Source: Rhododendron vialii
Taxonomy: Eukaryota > Streptophyta > Magnoliopsida > Ericales > Ericaceae
DNA: 64,000 bases
NCBI RefSeq assembly: GCF_030253575.1
Contig: NC_080561.1
Coordinates: 24,463,564 to 24,527,563, forward strand
Direction of reading: 5' to 3'
How positions within the stretch are numbered: position 1 is the first letter of the stretch; every line of letters begins with the position of its first letter. The notes below the pieces were generated by a model. The model saw only the letters and a program-made list of their open reading frames with translations. It did no database searches and had not been told where the DNA came from. This document shows positions 1 through 12,846 of the stretch, one piece after another. The position numbers and the translations under genes were made by a program.

Positions 1-1813
1 CTCTTCTAAGCAAAAATCTATCTTTCAAATGTCCTTATGTGTACAATTACCAATATAAAACCTTGTACCATCCTACTTTCTCCACCAATCTTTCCATAAT
101 CCAATCCAAAATACCAAATCTAGCCTTGCATGCCTAAGAAATAGGTAGGAGTTGTACAAGCAAACCATGACCTAACTTATCAAGCTTTCAATCAAGTTTG
201 AAAGGTGAAAAAGAATCAAAGATAGGATAGAGAGAGAGAGTTCGGATGGGAGAGGAGAGGGAGGAGCCTTGGCCTATAAATAGCAAGCTCACCCAAGTTA
301 TTTCTCACACCTTCACTCATTGCTCCAACTTCTCTCTAGAATTTCAAAGCTTTCCAAGTTCCAAAGTTCACGTTTCTTGAGTTTTCTTGAAGTTCTTGAG
401 AGCTACCACCAAACCACCTCTCAAAACCACCCTTAGATCTTTAAAGTAGCCTAGTTTAGTTAGCAAAGTTGTTTCTAGGAAGAGGAAACCCATCTCTCTT
501 CCTTTCGAAGCAATTCGGAGCCGTTACGCCGCCAATTCGCAAAAACCAACGACCGAATCTCGAAGCCAACCAACCTCCTAGAAGAACGGTAGAATATCCC
601 TATCTACTTCCCCTAAGTATAAATAGAAATATGTATGTTGTTTGTACGTTTGAAATGCATGATAGCTTAGTTTGCTAAAGGTAGTATTGTTATATTGAAT
701 AAATGACTTTCAGTACATTAAACATATGTCATATTGAACTTCCCACAAAGGAGGAAAGAACGGATTTTGAAAATATTAACTTGATTAAGGAGTATTCGTA
801 GTTTGATCTTATGATGGTTATGAGCATGATTGAGTAATATAGAGTTGGATGATCTTATTAGTTTAGTTTCAAGATTCCAATGAATGATTTATGTGTACTT
901 ATGTGAAAAGTCCTACCGCGGAGCCCATGCATGAAAACGAGACACGAAAATCGAGAAAGTAGAAACATGACACCTAGGGTGTGGTTAACGAAAAGGTGTG
1001 TTTTGACTAGGATAAATATTTTTAAAACTACATAATGGCCAGATGTGGTAGCCTTTGTGTGGGGTGTGTGTGTGTATGCCAATGGGAACCCAGAGCAGCG
1101 GAACCATTGTGAGGTTGTGTGCGTTCCCATGGGAACCCGGAGCGGCGGAACCATGGTGAGGATCCTCGGGAACCCGGAGCGGTGGAACCGAGATATGGCT
1201 TGATTATATGTGGAGAGGAGCCAATGCAAATTTTGTGTGCCAATGGGAACCCGGAGCGGCGGAACCGAGGTTGGGTGTGTTAAAAATGATTTTGAAAATA
1301 TTGATTTGGTAAGTGATAAATGGAGACACGGTCCACGACGAGTCGCGTAGGAGAAACTCAGAAAACCATGGACACAAACGTTAGTTGATTAGCGAATGCG
1401 GATGTGTCATTGTGAACTGTTTTGTTAAATATGCATGTTTTATGTGGAAATCGTTAGTATTACGATCTACTGCTTGTAAGTTTAGGGTTAGTGGGTATGG
1501 ATTATTCTATTGAGTTCTCGTAGCTCATGGTGTTACCTTTGGTGACCCTGACATATTATACTGGTGGCGACGCTGGTATAATGTGTCAGACCTTATAGAT
1601 GATCAAGATGAACAGTACACCTTGAAGGCCTTTAGTGCTGAGGAGCTGGCTAGGATGGAGGAGCAGGCAGAGCTGTAGTTAGGAACCCTAGTTTCCCTCC
1701 CTTTTGTAATGAACGTACTCTTATGGAGATTGTGATATAATAATGAGCCAGACTCTATTTCGAAGTTGCAATAAAATTGTCTATTTAACGTACCCAAAAT
1801 TCGAGGCGTTACA
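1..1813 (+). mobile_element. Partial LTR of a Ty3/gypsy-type retrotransposon
   Basis: Right-hand part of a long LTR; its left end lies outside the window. The 3' boundary is read from the terminal GGCGTTACA at 1805-1813, the usual LTR end of plant Del/Tekay-like chromoviruses, after which the sequence changes character. A TATA box (CCTATAAATAGC near 274) is followed by leader-like sequence, as expected of an LTR promoter. Degenerate copies of GGGAACCCGGAGCGGCGGAA lie at about 1083-1265. No gag-pol coding is present, so this could be a solo LTR or the 3' LTR of an element to the left. Lineage assignment rests only on LTR end and length and is an inference. Confidence 0.6.
1083..1265. repeat. 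Four-copy degenerate GC-rich repeat inside the LTR
   Basis: The motif GGGAACCCGGAGCGGCGGAA recurs at about 1085, 1133, 1169 and 1244 with a few substitutions and unequal spacing. It is GC-rich against an AT-rich background and belongs to the LTR at 1-1813. Confidence 0.75.
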
Positions 1814-2740
1814 AAGCCTCAATGTGATAGACCATACTTGGGAGAATTGAAAATTTTCATCTTAAAAGGCCTATTTTCGTATATAAAACACCTATTTTTC
1901 ATTTATGCAATAGATTTTTAGATTGTAATTAAGTATAACTATTATTTTATTTATATTAGCTTTTGTTAACATATCGTACATATCCCGTACGATTCATAAA
2001 ATAAAATAAACGATACACGATACGTATCCCGATTTGAAAACACTATATTTTGTAAACCAAATAAAAAGCCTTCGGACAACTTGGTTGGGTATTGATTAAT
2101 AAGAAAAACATAGAGCTTTCTCTACAATGTTTGCTTTTGAGTTGTTCTTGTGTATCCTTTCCTATAAGATCCCCATGCGTCACAACCCAAAGGACATATG
2201 ACAGAGCTCCTTTGCATTCTCAATATGGTTTCCATCTTCACTGATTTTTCTCACTTTCACCAACTTCCTTCGAACTTAACATATGTATGCTACTCCCCTA
2301 ACACAGCAGCATGTGTATGATAAGGTGCACACACTCTTATAAGCGTGCAGCTCATAACTTTTTCTTTTGATTTCTTAGGAAAGTATTCATCAAAATTCAC
2401 TTCAGAAACACATCCAAAACTCCTCCATTGTTCAAGTAGATTTCATGAACCCTATTTTTGATGAATGATTACTCAAAGTTAGAAAGACAAAATCTAGGGA
2501 ACTGTCAGCTGTCAAACTTCACTGCGCCTTAATTTATGCAGTTCTAGATAGAAAAATTGTGTTGAGCAAGTTCTGTCTTGTTTACTTCAACATTCAAAAG
2601 TCGCCCTACTTTAGTTGAGGCGACATGAATTACATTTATCATCCATGTGTAACAATAATGAGAAATAGCCAGCAAACCAAAATGTCATCTAGAGCAAATG
2701 ATTTTTCCAAGGAAAAACTAAAACTTCACACAGGAACGAG
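1814..2740. other. Intergenic, no gene seen
   Basis: AT-rich sequence between the LTR end and the last readable BIG5-like exon remnant. The 3' part of a BIG5 gene (roughly the last third of the protein) would be expected here and leftwards, but I could not read any of its exons, so the pseudogene is truncated or eroded at this end. Confidence 0.5.
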
Positions 2741-3254
2741 TACCTCAGCGAGCCGATACTCGCATATGCGCAGGAGAGCTTATCCAGTGGGAACTTTTAT
2801 TGTTGGCAAACCCAATAAGACAATTGACACAATCCATAAAGCAGTCCCCAACGACCTGCTCAAAATGTTCCAAGATAACTGCATAGTTTTTTGGCCGTTA
2901 GTAGTTGTTGAAGTGACAAGAGGAAGGAAACACCAAATTCATAAAAAGATTAAGGTCTCAATCACCTATTAAAGATACTCATTTTTGAGCCTCCATGACT
3001 TACCTACCAAAATAACTCTTAAACGACAACTAGAAACTCTCAAGAAGGACAAAGTTAAAGAAGAAAGCTTGGTTCTCACCCTGTTCAACATTTTCAAATG
3101 CGCTTTCCACAATTGGTTCCAACCATCATCTGTGTAGCAGCTGTAAAAATCATAAAAACACTTCACCAACCTGACTTTTTGCTTCCAACTTTAGATTTTA
3201 TCATCTGCAATTACAGCAGCAAACATGATTTTGCAAACATCTAATGCATATGAC

Positions 3255-3533
3255 AATTGACTACCAGCAAATCCGATCACGAGACATACTTGAATAATGC
3301 AATCAACAATCAGTCTCCGTACGGTTTCACTGCAACTGCTCCGCATAAGAATGACAAATGGTTTTAGGATGTCATTTTGAAATGTGAAATTGGCGAGTTC
3401 AGCACGCTCCAAGTACTTCATACCAAGTTATCTCAGAGAATCAATAGCATACGTAGCAATTTTCTCATCATGATGACAGCCAGCAGAAATAAAATGATTA
3501 GCCAGGACACACCATATTCTTGCCCATACCTGA
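3255..3533 (-). pseudogene. BIG5-like remnant with nonsense codon
   Basis: After a TTTCAG acceptor the minus strand reads [32 protein letters not shown], then a TAA stop where the family has Q (CAA), then [20 protein letters not shown] and [11 protein letters not shown]. The stop is a single C-to-T change. The following small exon (about 3085-3160) keeps SVFMIFTAA and, in another frame, IVESAFENVEQ. Confidence 0.9.
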
Positions 3534-5604
3534 AAAGAGTATTAAGTTATTGGTAGAAGGAAATGTCAAGATTGTTAACAAGTCTATCGTTACTGCACAA
3601 GCACATCATACATGTCGTCACTTAATCAGACGCAGGAGAGATAATTAATGTCGTAAACAAAGGGAACTTTCTCGGAGATCATTTACAGGTTTTCATCACT
3701 CCAATAAACAATGACTAAACACATAAATAATACTCAGACAAAAATCTGGCCAAACACAGCCATGCACTGACATTTTTCTTCGAATGTTTGCTTGTTGATG
3801 CAAAAGTGTTGGATTATTTTCTTTCACCAGGGAAAATTTTGGTCTAAGACAAGATACAGAACTAACAATAGATTTATATAGTGACAGCGTTACGGTAACA
3901 GTCCCAGTCTAACAACAGTGGGAGTATTGTGCGATAAGTATGCAAAAGTGGATATTAGGCTAGGCAATTTCTGAAATCATCACCAACATGTTTAAACTCA
4001 ATGACACGCATGTTTCAACTCTCTTAAGCTTAATTTGCCACATCTTAACGCTATCTTCACATGTAGAAGCATATTTTTTACACAATGGAAGTATATTAAC
4101 AAATATTAGCACTTGCATGGATATGGATATATTTTGTGAGGTCAGGAAAGCATTAAGATTATTTCTAAACATAGAGCTGGAAGGAAGCAACAAGTGCTTC
4201 TCCCACATCTTTTATTCAGTTATGCTTCTCTTTGTCCTTTGCATTTGAACAAGGGGCTACCATTTGATTTTAGCACCCTCTCTTGGGATCCCACAGTGAC
4301 AAGGTAGCAATTTCTCTTAGCACTCTGTAAACTCTATCTCTATGCTTCAGTCTAAATCAGCTAGCCCTAGAAATCATTTGGCCTGCCCCTCTGGAGTGGG
4401 CCTGTTGCACGAATGGAGGCCCATACCCCAGCGTTTCCGGTAAGAATACTAAGGGACTAGACCAAGTAATAACAGCTCCTCTTGTTTCTGCCAGCGAAGA
4501 AGGTACAAGGGCATCTACAACCCAGCTTTAACATTAAAAACCCATTGTGTCAATAACATAGACTCATCAGATTCACCACCGAATCATAAAATATTTCTGA
4601 TTCGCACCATTTTGAAGGGCGAAGCAGCCCGTTCAGTGGTGATTCAACAGTCACCAAGTACACAGGGTCTCAAAACCTGATTTGAACTGGCCGGCCTGCA
4701 CCTGATTGGTTGGTTTAAAACAATGGCAATTACTTAAGAAGCAACAAATTTGCAAAAGCTTCAAGTACTGGAAGGCAACTATTTCATATAACCGTGTTAT
4801 GTCCAAAATTAAACGCAACATAGATGCACAAATAGCGGCATACAAAAAAGCAAACTGAAGGATCACATAATCAACAATACAAGTTTGTTTACTTTTTTTT
4901 TAAGTCTTTAGTCTTTAGTCTTTTTTATGTGTTACAGCTTTTGGGGTGGGGTTGAGCTGCTTGGGGATATTTGTTTACTTTTGACATTGTTAACAAGAAG
5001 GATAAGTAGATGGTAAGGACATGCTCCAGGAACCAAAGTCTCAAGCTCGAATCCATGTAAAGCTCAACCCAGTGAATTTATCCCTGCAACCAAGCAGGCA
5101 TGAGATTCGGCAACAGAGCTTCCCTATGGACAAGTACGCCACTGTAAGAGGCCCAAACACCACATTACAATGTTTCAAAATAAAAAGAAATGGACAGAAA
5201 ATGGATAGAAAGGAAAAAAGTTTGCCTATTAGCAAACAAAAGACACATCGGTAATCAGCTTTTCACACTAACAGATCAGTTCCATAATTGTACGGATTAC
5301 AAACCTCGACACATAATGAATGTTGGAAAACCTAGGCTAACCATTTTTAGAATTCAAAATTCCTTTTTTATGCCTCAAGAACACATGAGAAATACATTCA
5401 TATGCTACTCCATATACTTTTTTATAGTTCTGCAAAATCAACCCCACCGTACAAAACAGGTCAACCTAGCAGACCTAAAGCTACAGTCCAACAATTAGAT
5501 GCCTAATTTAGTGGAAAATTAAAGCTGCACAAAGCTATTATCGAGGTAATATTATGTGTAGAACTAACTAAATGTGGACGGTAAGAAAATTACCAAGCGT
5601 ATAC

Positions 5605-5973
5605 GTGCAAGCTAAGAACACAAGCTGGAGTTTGTTTCAGTTCTTCGGCCGACACATTACACAAAGCAGTGAAACTCCACTACCGCTTCACTGGGCAATT
5701 GAATACTATTCACAAACACTTGTTCTGCTGGTTTGCCGGCCAACTCTCTCAGAGATTGAATAATAGCATCCCTGGAGATTTGATTTGATCCTTGCATGAC
5801 AGTTCCAGTAATAGTGGGAGTTGACATGATGTATTCAAGCAGAGAATTGCACTCCAAAACTGCATTCCATGTGTCTTGAAGGGCATCAGTCTCGGAGTCA
5901 CACAAAGCAAGTAGAATCCTCAATGCTTCCACATTTTTACCACACATGTCCTTTGGTGCGTGCAGGAAATTAA
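5605..5973 (-). pseudogene. BIG5-like remnant: HDS1-region exon
   Basis: Minus-strand translation gives [38 protein letters not shown] and AEQVFVNS, diagnostic of BIG5-type ARF-GEFs. The frame is intact up to AVVEF, where a two-base loss shifts translation; the displaced sequence [14 protein letters not shown] is still readable in the next frame. The donor is probably GTATAC after SLH. Confidence 0.9.
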
Positions 5974-6229
5974 ATCTGATATGTAAAAACCACCAGCTTG
6001 AGTGAATGTCACAGGTGGTATCACATTTAGGTAGAAAGAGAAGCAATGAACACCTTGTTCCCATGAGTTTGCTATACTTTCCAAACAAGAAAAAACAGAA
6101 AATTACTTTAACATCTTCAAGCACAAAAGAAATGTAATACAAATATCAACAAAACATAAGGAAATGTTATACAGTAATTTAAAGAGAGGAAATTTACCTA
6201 ACTAGAGATGATAAAAAAGCATTGCACAT

Positions 6230-6790
6230 GGTATCCATTCTCTAAATCCTTCCATACAGAGAACAACTTGGCTCATTGTCTCCTTCCTCCATAGTAACAG
6301 AAAAAGTTGCGAGCAAAGGCCATCCTACAGCTTCCACCATCAGCCTTACAAGTTCAATCTGATATGAAGTATGAAAGACTCCTCTCTTCATTCCTTGAAA
6401 ATAGCCTGTGTTTGTTTAATGACAGCTTCGCTTTCAGACTTTGTGTCCATTGCTGAATTCCTCGTCGGTAGAGCCAAATTAAGAATGTTAACAAAGCGAC
6501 CTCTCTCTTCTGCTTCTGGCTTCTGTCTACTGTTTTTTCCAAGAGCAACCAAGTCATCTTCTATTTTTATCTCTTCTTCAAAACGATGGAATCATAGATA
6601 TCCTCCAGAAGTTCTGTCAGAGCACACTCTTCAGCATCATTCGTGGCATTAATGCGTATCAAATCAGCCTTGGACAATTTAGGCCATACAATCGGATTAT
6701 GCGCATCAGTATTCAACATTACAACTGCACATACAAGGACATATGCGGTATTTGCATTCTTAAAAAGACCTGGATTATCTGCACAGTAAC
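6230..6790 (-). pseudogene. BIG5-like remnant: second Sec7 exon and linker
   Basis: Reads [18 protein letters not shown], then [19 protein letters not shown], the second half of the Sec7 domain, then in shifted frames RFVNILNLALPTR and [14 protein letters not shown], then [16 protein letters not shown]. Two frameshifts (after DSIV, and after TQAIF) and an in-frame loss of residues that normally precede GMDTM are visible. A GTAAAT donor follows SSLVR. Confidence 0.85.
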
Positions 6791-7635
6791 TGCAAGAGGT
6801 AAAACAAAGTTTATATTAAATTACTAGCTGGCAACAAGAATGGGTTTATCATGGGTTCTTCAGTAAGTACCATTTGGGGTATATTAAATTACCATTTGGG
6901 ATAAGACCTGATTCCAAAAGGTTCCCTTCTCCCCGCAATCAATATTGTCAATGAATATCAAAGGTTTATTAGCCTTGAATTATCAAAGCATGTATTGGCA
7001 CTGGGCCACTAGCTATGAAATCATAAAGACAGACGAAAGTGCCTGGAACCTTGCTGGTTTCCAAATAAGGCACAGTAACACTAGCCAGCGATACCCACGC
7101 CCCAGTATATATGAAGAATAGAATCAGCAAATTAAAAGGTTCTTTGGCAGGCCGCTAAACATTAACTTAAGAAGAGTCAAAGTTTAAAAGCAAGTGCTTG
7201 GGTCTTTTATTCGTGCACCTTACATGGTCAACTGAACCATCTAGGCAGAAAGTCTTAAGTATTAAGTTAGGTTTCCAAGTGCATCTCATAACATAAATTA
7301 CTTGGTCAAACTGCATTGGTAGATCTTGACTAAAAAAAGAAGCAGCTAGAGTTTCCCTTAAAAAAGAAGTGCACTTAAATATCAAAATAAGCGAGATCTT
7401 ACCACTTAGTATCAGAAATCAAAAGTCCTTACCCACTGACGGGAAAACAAAGCATATGAAGAAAAAACACTTCATAGCTAATATACTTGCCACCTTCCCA
7501 AAGTCACTACAGTTATCCATGATTTAAATTGCAGTACGTGTCAATATATTAGTCCTTTTTGCCTTTTGGGATCTACATAATTATCTTCTCTCTTTTTCAT
7601 TATTGTATTTTCTCTTCCTGTCATCCGTCTTCCTT

Positions 7636-8092
7636 TAAAGTAGGGAATTAATAATGCCAAAATCCTTTTTGTTCCTACTAAAACTCATTCATTGCATGAC
7701 TTGATTGCCCTCCACTACATCACTTACTTTACGAAAATACCCTTTAAAATCCCATAAGTGCAATGCGTTTTCCAGTTCCACATTTCAAGCAAAAATGCAA
7801 GGATTCATGAGCAAATTCTAGAGCTAATTTTAGAAGAGAAGCAAACAAAAATTAAACATCAAGCAAAAATGTAATTCACGAGCAAAACTAGAGGTAATTT
7901 GAGAAGAGACGTAAACAAAAATAATCCTCTGGATTTGAAGGGGCATTTTCGTAAAGTAAGTGGTGTAGTGAAAGGCAATTTAGTCATGCAATGAATGAGT
8001 TTTGGCAGAAACAAAAAAGGTTTTGGTAGGAACAAAAACGATTAAGGGTTTTGGTAGGAACAAAAATGATTTTGGCATTATCAGCTCCCTTA
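7636..8092. mobile_element. Fold-back MITE, about 0.45 kb
   Basis: Left arm (7636-7745) and right arm (7930-8092) are long inverted repeats: both carry AATGCCAAAATC, TTGTTCCTAC, AACTCATTCATTGCATGAC and CACTTACTTTACGAAAAT in opposite orientation. The right arm contains an extra internal copy of GGTTTTGGTAGGAACAAAAA. No coding potential. It sits in an intron of the BIG5-like pseudogene. Superfamily not determined because the target duplication is not clear. Confidence 0.75.
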
Positions 8093-8722
8093 AAGTAAGC
8101 TATATTTTTAGAGAATTAATTTTGTCACTCCCCTTCTCTCACAAAACAAAAACAAATCATCCACTAAAGAGACAAAGGGGAGTGACGTTCACCACTGCCC
8201 TATTTTTACTTCATAACTCCTTTTACTACTAAAGTTGGTGATGAGTCTAATCTTGCCAACAATAACAAACACAAGTACACAAGCAAATGAGAATTAGGAT
8301 GTGGCATCTATACACTTCACTACACACACAAAAATGCACCCTACAAGCGGTTGACTTGTATTACTATTGACGTTGTTCACGTGAAAAGACAAGTCCAATT
8401 GCAGGAGTGACTTCACTTTCAATGTAGTAGTAGACAAGTCACAAGTGTTCATGAAATACCAAAAGCTGTATACTTACTTTCATCTGTTATATTCCAGATA
8501 TTCAGACGCATAAAATTTCTTAATTGAGCCGTTGGTGTGCAAAGTACCAATCCATCAGAATTTTCGGGTAAATTGGGATTAAATCTATTTTTTTAGTGTG
8601 TATTCGGCCAAATGGAGCCCACCTTCCAATAGGTGAAGGGCCCAATTAAAGCCGGGGCATAGTCGAGAGGCTTGCATCCATATGCCCACACACGAGAACA
8701 TAATTGTATACACCTACTGGTC

Positions 8723-8903
8723 AGCAAATTTCTCCACGATTCGATCTATCTTTTGTGCTTCTCCTGGAAGCCGGAATCCTCTAAGGAACTCACGATTTGC
8801 AGACTCAAACTTCTTACTAGAGAACTTCATGGAATCTACACAAGCATGCATCACAGCAAGGGGAAACTCTTCATGTTGGCCCAAGTAGTCTCCAATCATA
8901 GCC
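8723..8903 (-). pseudogene. BIG5-like remnant: Sec7 exon with glutamic finger
   Basis: Begins after a TTTGCAG acceptor with [20 protein letters not shown] and ends at [12 protein letters not shown]. It keeps [12 protein letters not shown], which carries the catalytic glutamate of the Sec7 domain in this family. Between this exon and 10208 the expected exon (FNR...VAQFL) is absent; a telomere-like tract and an unrelated ORF lie there instead. The exon is followed by a TAG in frame. Confidence 0.85.
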
Positions 8904-9243
8904 TGCAAACCAAGGGGATAAAACAAATCGATTCAAACAAACTAAATTGGGAAACAAACAAACACCCCCTGAGATTTCTAAAAATCCAATAACAACCATT
9001 GTTGGGTTCTGAACTAGCGGTTCTTCTAGAGGCAAATGTTTTACGCTCTGCCATTTCTTATCATGCTTTTACAAGATTGGTTTTGGGCCTTATGGCTATT
9101 ACTTTTACAAATACGATGTCAGCATTTTTTTTATGGGACTTTTACCACTAGGTACAGAAAACCACATCTTAATTCTCATTAAGGTAAGATGGAATACTTA
9201 ATTACCACTAGGTCCACTTTTTACAAAATACATTTACCATTAA

Positions 9244-9500
9244 TAGAAGTGCCACCCTAGGGTTTTAGGGTAACCTCCCTAAAACCTTAGGGTACCCTAG
9301 GGTTTTAGGGTTTAGGATACCCTAGGGTTTAGGCCCACTTTAGGATACCCTAGGGTTTAGGTTTAGGCGCTTCCATAGAGCTCTAGGGTTTAGGTTTAGG
9401 CACTTTCATAGGGGTTTTAGGGTGCAATTTTCTATCATAGGTTTTTAGCGGTTTTGACACTTTAATAAGGTACTCTAGGGTTTAGGCACTTTCATAAGGT
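9244..9500. repeat. Interstitial degenerate telomere-type repeat
   Basis: Clusters of CCCTAGGGTTTTAGGG and TTTAGGG-like words in mixed spacing, interspersed with recurring CACTTTCATA(A/G)GG segments. TTTAGGG is the usual plant telomere unit. The tract replaces the region where the first Sec7 exon of the BIG5-like gene should lie. Confidence 0.65.
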
Positions 9501-9708
9501 GCGTTTCATTAATTAGAGGTGACTTGGTGGGAATTACTTTTTATTTTCTGTACCTCCACATAAATAGCTCCATTTTTATCTAATCGAAACTCAAACAAGA
9601 TGATGTCAGCATTTTCCATCCCGTTATCAGGTAAATTACGAGGTGTTACTGTAATTTTAGAAAAGTGAGGGGGGTTGGTGCAATTTACTTTTTAGCAAAA
9701 CAAATAGA

Positions 9709-9993
9709 TCAATAGAAAGAGGACTGCCTATAGAACAGATTCTCCCTTATGTTCTGCATTATTTTTGCCCACTCTTCAATCGGGGTTGTAAGCCTATGAA
9801 ACTTTACTGAAAGAATAGTTCTACCATGTCCAGACTCGGAGTATTCCTCACAAAATGAGCAACTAAAGCTGGTGTATTTTCCACCAACCAATTTGATAAC
9901 ATTTGTTCTACACCTTTCGCTGGTTTCCAGTCGAACTGAAACATATTTGGCACCACATGTCAGTACCTTAACACAGCCCGACCACCCGGCCAA
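9709..9993 (-). CDS. Unrecognised 94-codon ORF, probably a gene fragment
   Basis: Open frame with unusual amino-acid composition for random AT-rich DNA, including CRTNVIKLVGGKYTSF, SCSFCEEYSESGHGRT and TPIEEWAKIMQNI. I do not recognise a family. Cysteine pairs (C..C in SCSFC and CRTN) might be metal-binding, which is a guess. It lies inside the BIG5-like pseudogene intron region on the same strand but is not part of any BIG protein I know, so it may be a captured exon or part of a transposon. No start or splice evidence was found. Confidence 0.25.
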   Translation of the reverse strand: MAGWSGCVKVLTCGAKYVSVRLETSERCRTNVIKLVGGKYTSFSCSFCEEYSESGHGRTILSVKFHRLTTPIEEWAKIMQNIRENLFYRQSSFY

Positions 9994-12089
9994 ACAAAAA
10001 AAACTAGTGGATAAAGTCCTGCTTTTTAGTGCAAAACTAAAATGTTTCGTAGGAGATGCCCGTCAAGGCAACCACATCCAAATAAGCAGGAAAAAAATCA
10101 TCAGCTTCTGCAGAAGTCCATTTAACAAACATAAAAAATCTGACAAACATTTTCTCTCCAACATCCCAAGAATTAGGGGAACTGTGATATTAGAGTTTGA
10201 TAAATTACCTCAGCTATAACAGCCTCCATGGTAGACTTATGAGCCTTGGCCTTCTCTAAGTTATTATGTAAATCTTCCCTGATTGTACTCTCATCAAATT
10301 CTCTAGATGAAACTTCTCCATCAATAGGGTGTTTACCATAACTGTGGTTCTCTAATTCCCTCCTCATCTTCTCCCAGTCAACCAATGATTTTAGCACATT
10401 CATTCACTAGCCACTATAAAGGTCAAGGAATAGAGGTAATCAGTAGTTTCTTCTAAGTTCTAGCAAAACAGTAATTCACATTTGGAATCAGCATGACATA
10501 GCTTATGCCCACGTTGTGCATAGAGGCAAACCAATAAATCCCATCTGGTATACAGTGATTGAGTTAGGATCAACATGTTGATTCCCATGATCTCAATAGA
10601 GTGGTAACTTGTACAAGAAGATTATGATGTAATGGAAATTTGTTGAGTGAACAGGGAAGAACCTCAAAAGATAACAAAAGGGGAATGAAAATATTATAAA
10701 AAAGTCATCCTAATTCGTACCATGCGTTCAAACAAGTTACGTGCCTCAAGATCACAATCATAGTTCACATACAGGTCAACAAGCATTTCAGAGTCCTTGC
10801 ACACTTTCTCCACCATTCTGCAGAATAATGTGAAAGTATGGTTATAAAATAACCCGACATCCCCTAAAAAAATAAATGACCAATACCAATTTCACTACCA
10901 TTAGCGAAAGATGAAGCAATTTAATCATAGTCAAGAGTATGGTAAACCTGTACTGGAGAATGCTTATCTTTTGATTAAGGGAGCATTCTAAGCTATCCAA
11001 TGATAGCAGAACAATCAAGGGAAAGAAGATGCCAATTTCACCCTGAAATAATTATAAGGCAGATACCACGAAGGACAGATAAAAAAAGTTTTCAACCAAA
11101 ACAAATAAACTAAAGAGGAACATAGAAAAAAAGAAAGAAAGCAGTACGGAAACACAGCACATACCTTGAGACTTTCCCTAAATCGCAATAAAAGCACTGA
11201 GAAGATTCCTGTTGAGTACTACCAAAAAGTAAATTAAGAATCACCATTATCAAGACCTATAGAGAAGAAGCTCATGTACGAAACAAAGGGGACCCAAAGG
11301 CATGCTACTAAACCTGGAATATCATCAGGGAATGAGAAACTGAAGCTCACAACAAAGCGTATGAAAGGTAAGCTGTCACCGAGTCGATAAAATGGAAGTT
11401 CTTAGTGAATGAATGACTAACCCCTTCCAACAAACCCTGAAAATACAATAGCTTGAAGTATGTCTCAAAACATCGTAGCAATCGAAAATGCTATGAAGCA
11501 AATAAGCAACAAATATATATAAGAAACCAAATACAGGAGAAACCAGTATAAAGACATTTGAAAATTAGTCATTCTTCTTTGCTCTCAGCATGCTACGAGG
11601 ATGAACAATCTCTGTTACTATTATCTAATAAATAGTTGAATGATGTTAAAAGCTTGCCATGAAGATGAAAATCTGCTATATGGTAGAAAGCAAAAAATGT
11701 CTGCAGAAGGGAAATAATCCCAAAAGCTCAATTGTTTTCTAACCAAATAAATCTGTCCATGCTCTGCAACCTTGCTAAACCATCAAGTTGAAACACAAAA
11801 TGATTTCTCATATCATCTCCAATTTTTCCACGAATCACACCCTATACATGGTTAAGATCATAGGCCAACTTCAAATACACCAATCAAAACCATAAAAATG
11901 AATTAATGCCCAACTATCTTACAACAATAGGGGTCTACTAGAAATAAGGTCTATGCGGCTGAGACCAAGAAACTCAGAAACTCTCGAAATAAGTTAAATT
12001 GAGCCAATGCCGATTCAAATCAAGAGGATGCATACATTCAGTCCATGGAATTAACCTGCAGAAGCTCGACAGACAAAATACAGGTCTTG

Positions 12090-12342
12090 GATGTCACTTC
12101 ATCATTGTCCTCTAAGGATATGGCAATTTGAACCATGGGTACCCGAACCGTAACCGAAGTTATTCCCCAAACCATAACTGAAATTTTCCTCGCGGGTACG
12201 GGTTTGGTTGAGGCATTGGATGTCACTTCATCATTGTCCTCTAGGGATGGTAATTTGAACCATGGGTACCCAAACCGTAACTGAAGTTATTCCCCAAACC
12301 ATAACCGACATTTTCCCCGTGGGTACAGGTTTGGTTGAGGCA
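12090..12342 (-). repeat. Tandem duplication of exon end plus MITE
   Basis: Two head-to-tail copies of about 126 bp: 12090-12217 and 12218-12342. Each contains the exon fragment encoding EDNDEVTS (minus strand) followed by an hAT-like MITE arm beginning near TAGGGATGGTAATTTGAACC. The unit joins host exon and transposon sequence, so the MITE inserted first and the junction was duplicated afterwards. The copies differ at several positions. Confidence 0.8.
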
Positions 12343-12450
12343 TTGAATAACCAAACAGGTATCGGTTCGGTTATGGTTTAGCTGATACCCGAACCGAATC
12401 GAAAACTTGTAATTACAAAAATACCCTTATATATATAGATGTGTACAGGC

Positions 12451-12492
<42 letters not shown>

Positions 12493-12784
12493 ATTTCTAC
12501 CAATCATCCTTAGATCCTACGATCCCTACCAATCATCCTCACTCCTCTTGCCATCGATCATCATCACTCCAGGCACTCTCTCGCCGTCCATCATCATCAC
12601 TTCGAAGAGGTGAAGGAGCTGATGTCGTCTCATCGATCATCTCTCAGGCCAAGCGTGAGAACTGAGGTCCACTGCAACAGGACTACAAAGTTCTATTTCT
12701 GTTCCATTTTGCCATCTAATATTCGTTCATTTCATTTAATCGAAGTTGGTATTTGTGTTGCTCGATGAGTTGTGTTATTTACAG

Positions 12785-12846
<62 letters not shown>

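Noticed and set aside
1028..1243. Repeated GGGAACCCGG motif as a regulatory array or CRISPR-like repeat
   Set aside because: Copies are imperfect, unevenly spaced and lie in an LTR. CRISPR arrays do not occur in plant nuclear DNA.
858..1243. Minus-strand ORFs of 123 and 71 codons
   Set aside because: They cross the LTR repeat and have no family match or splice context; typical chance frames in GC-richer repeat.
5657..6142. 161-codon ORF starting MYYISF
   Set aside because: The first 50 or so residues are intron of the BIG5-like gene; only the part from FLHAPKD on is exon, and it ends in a frameshift.
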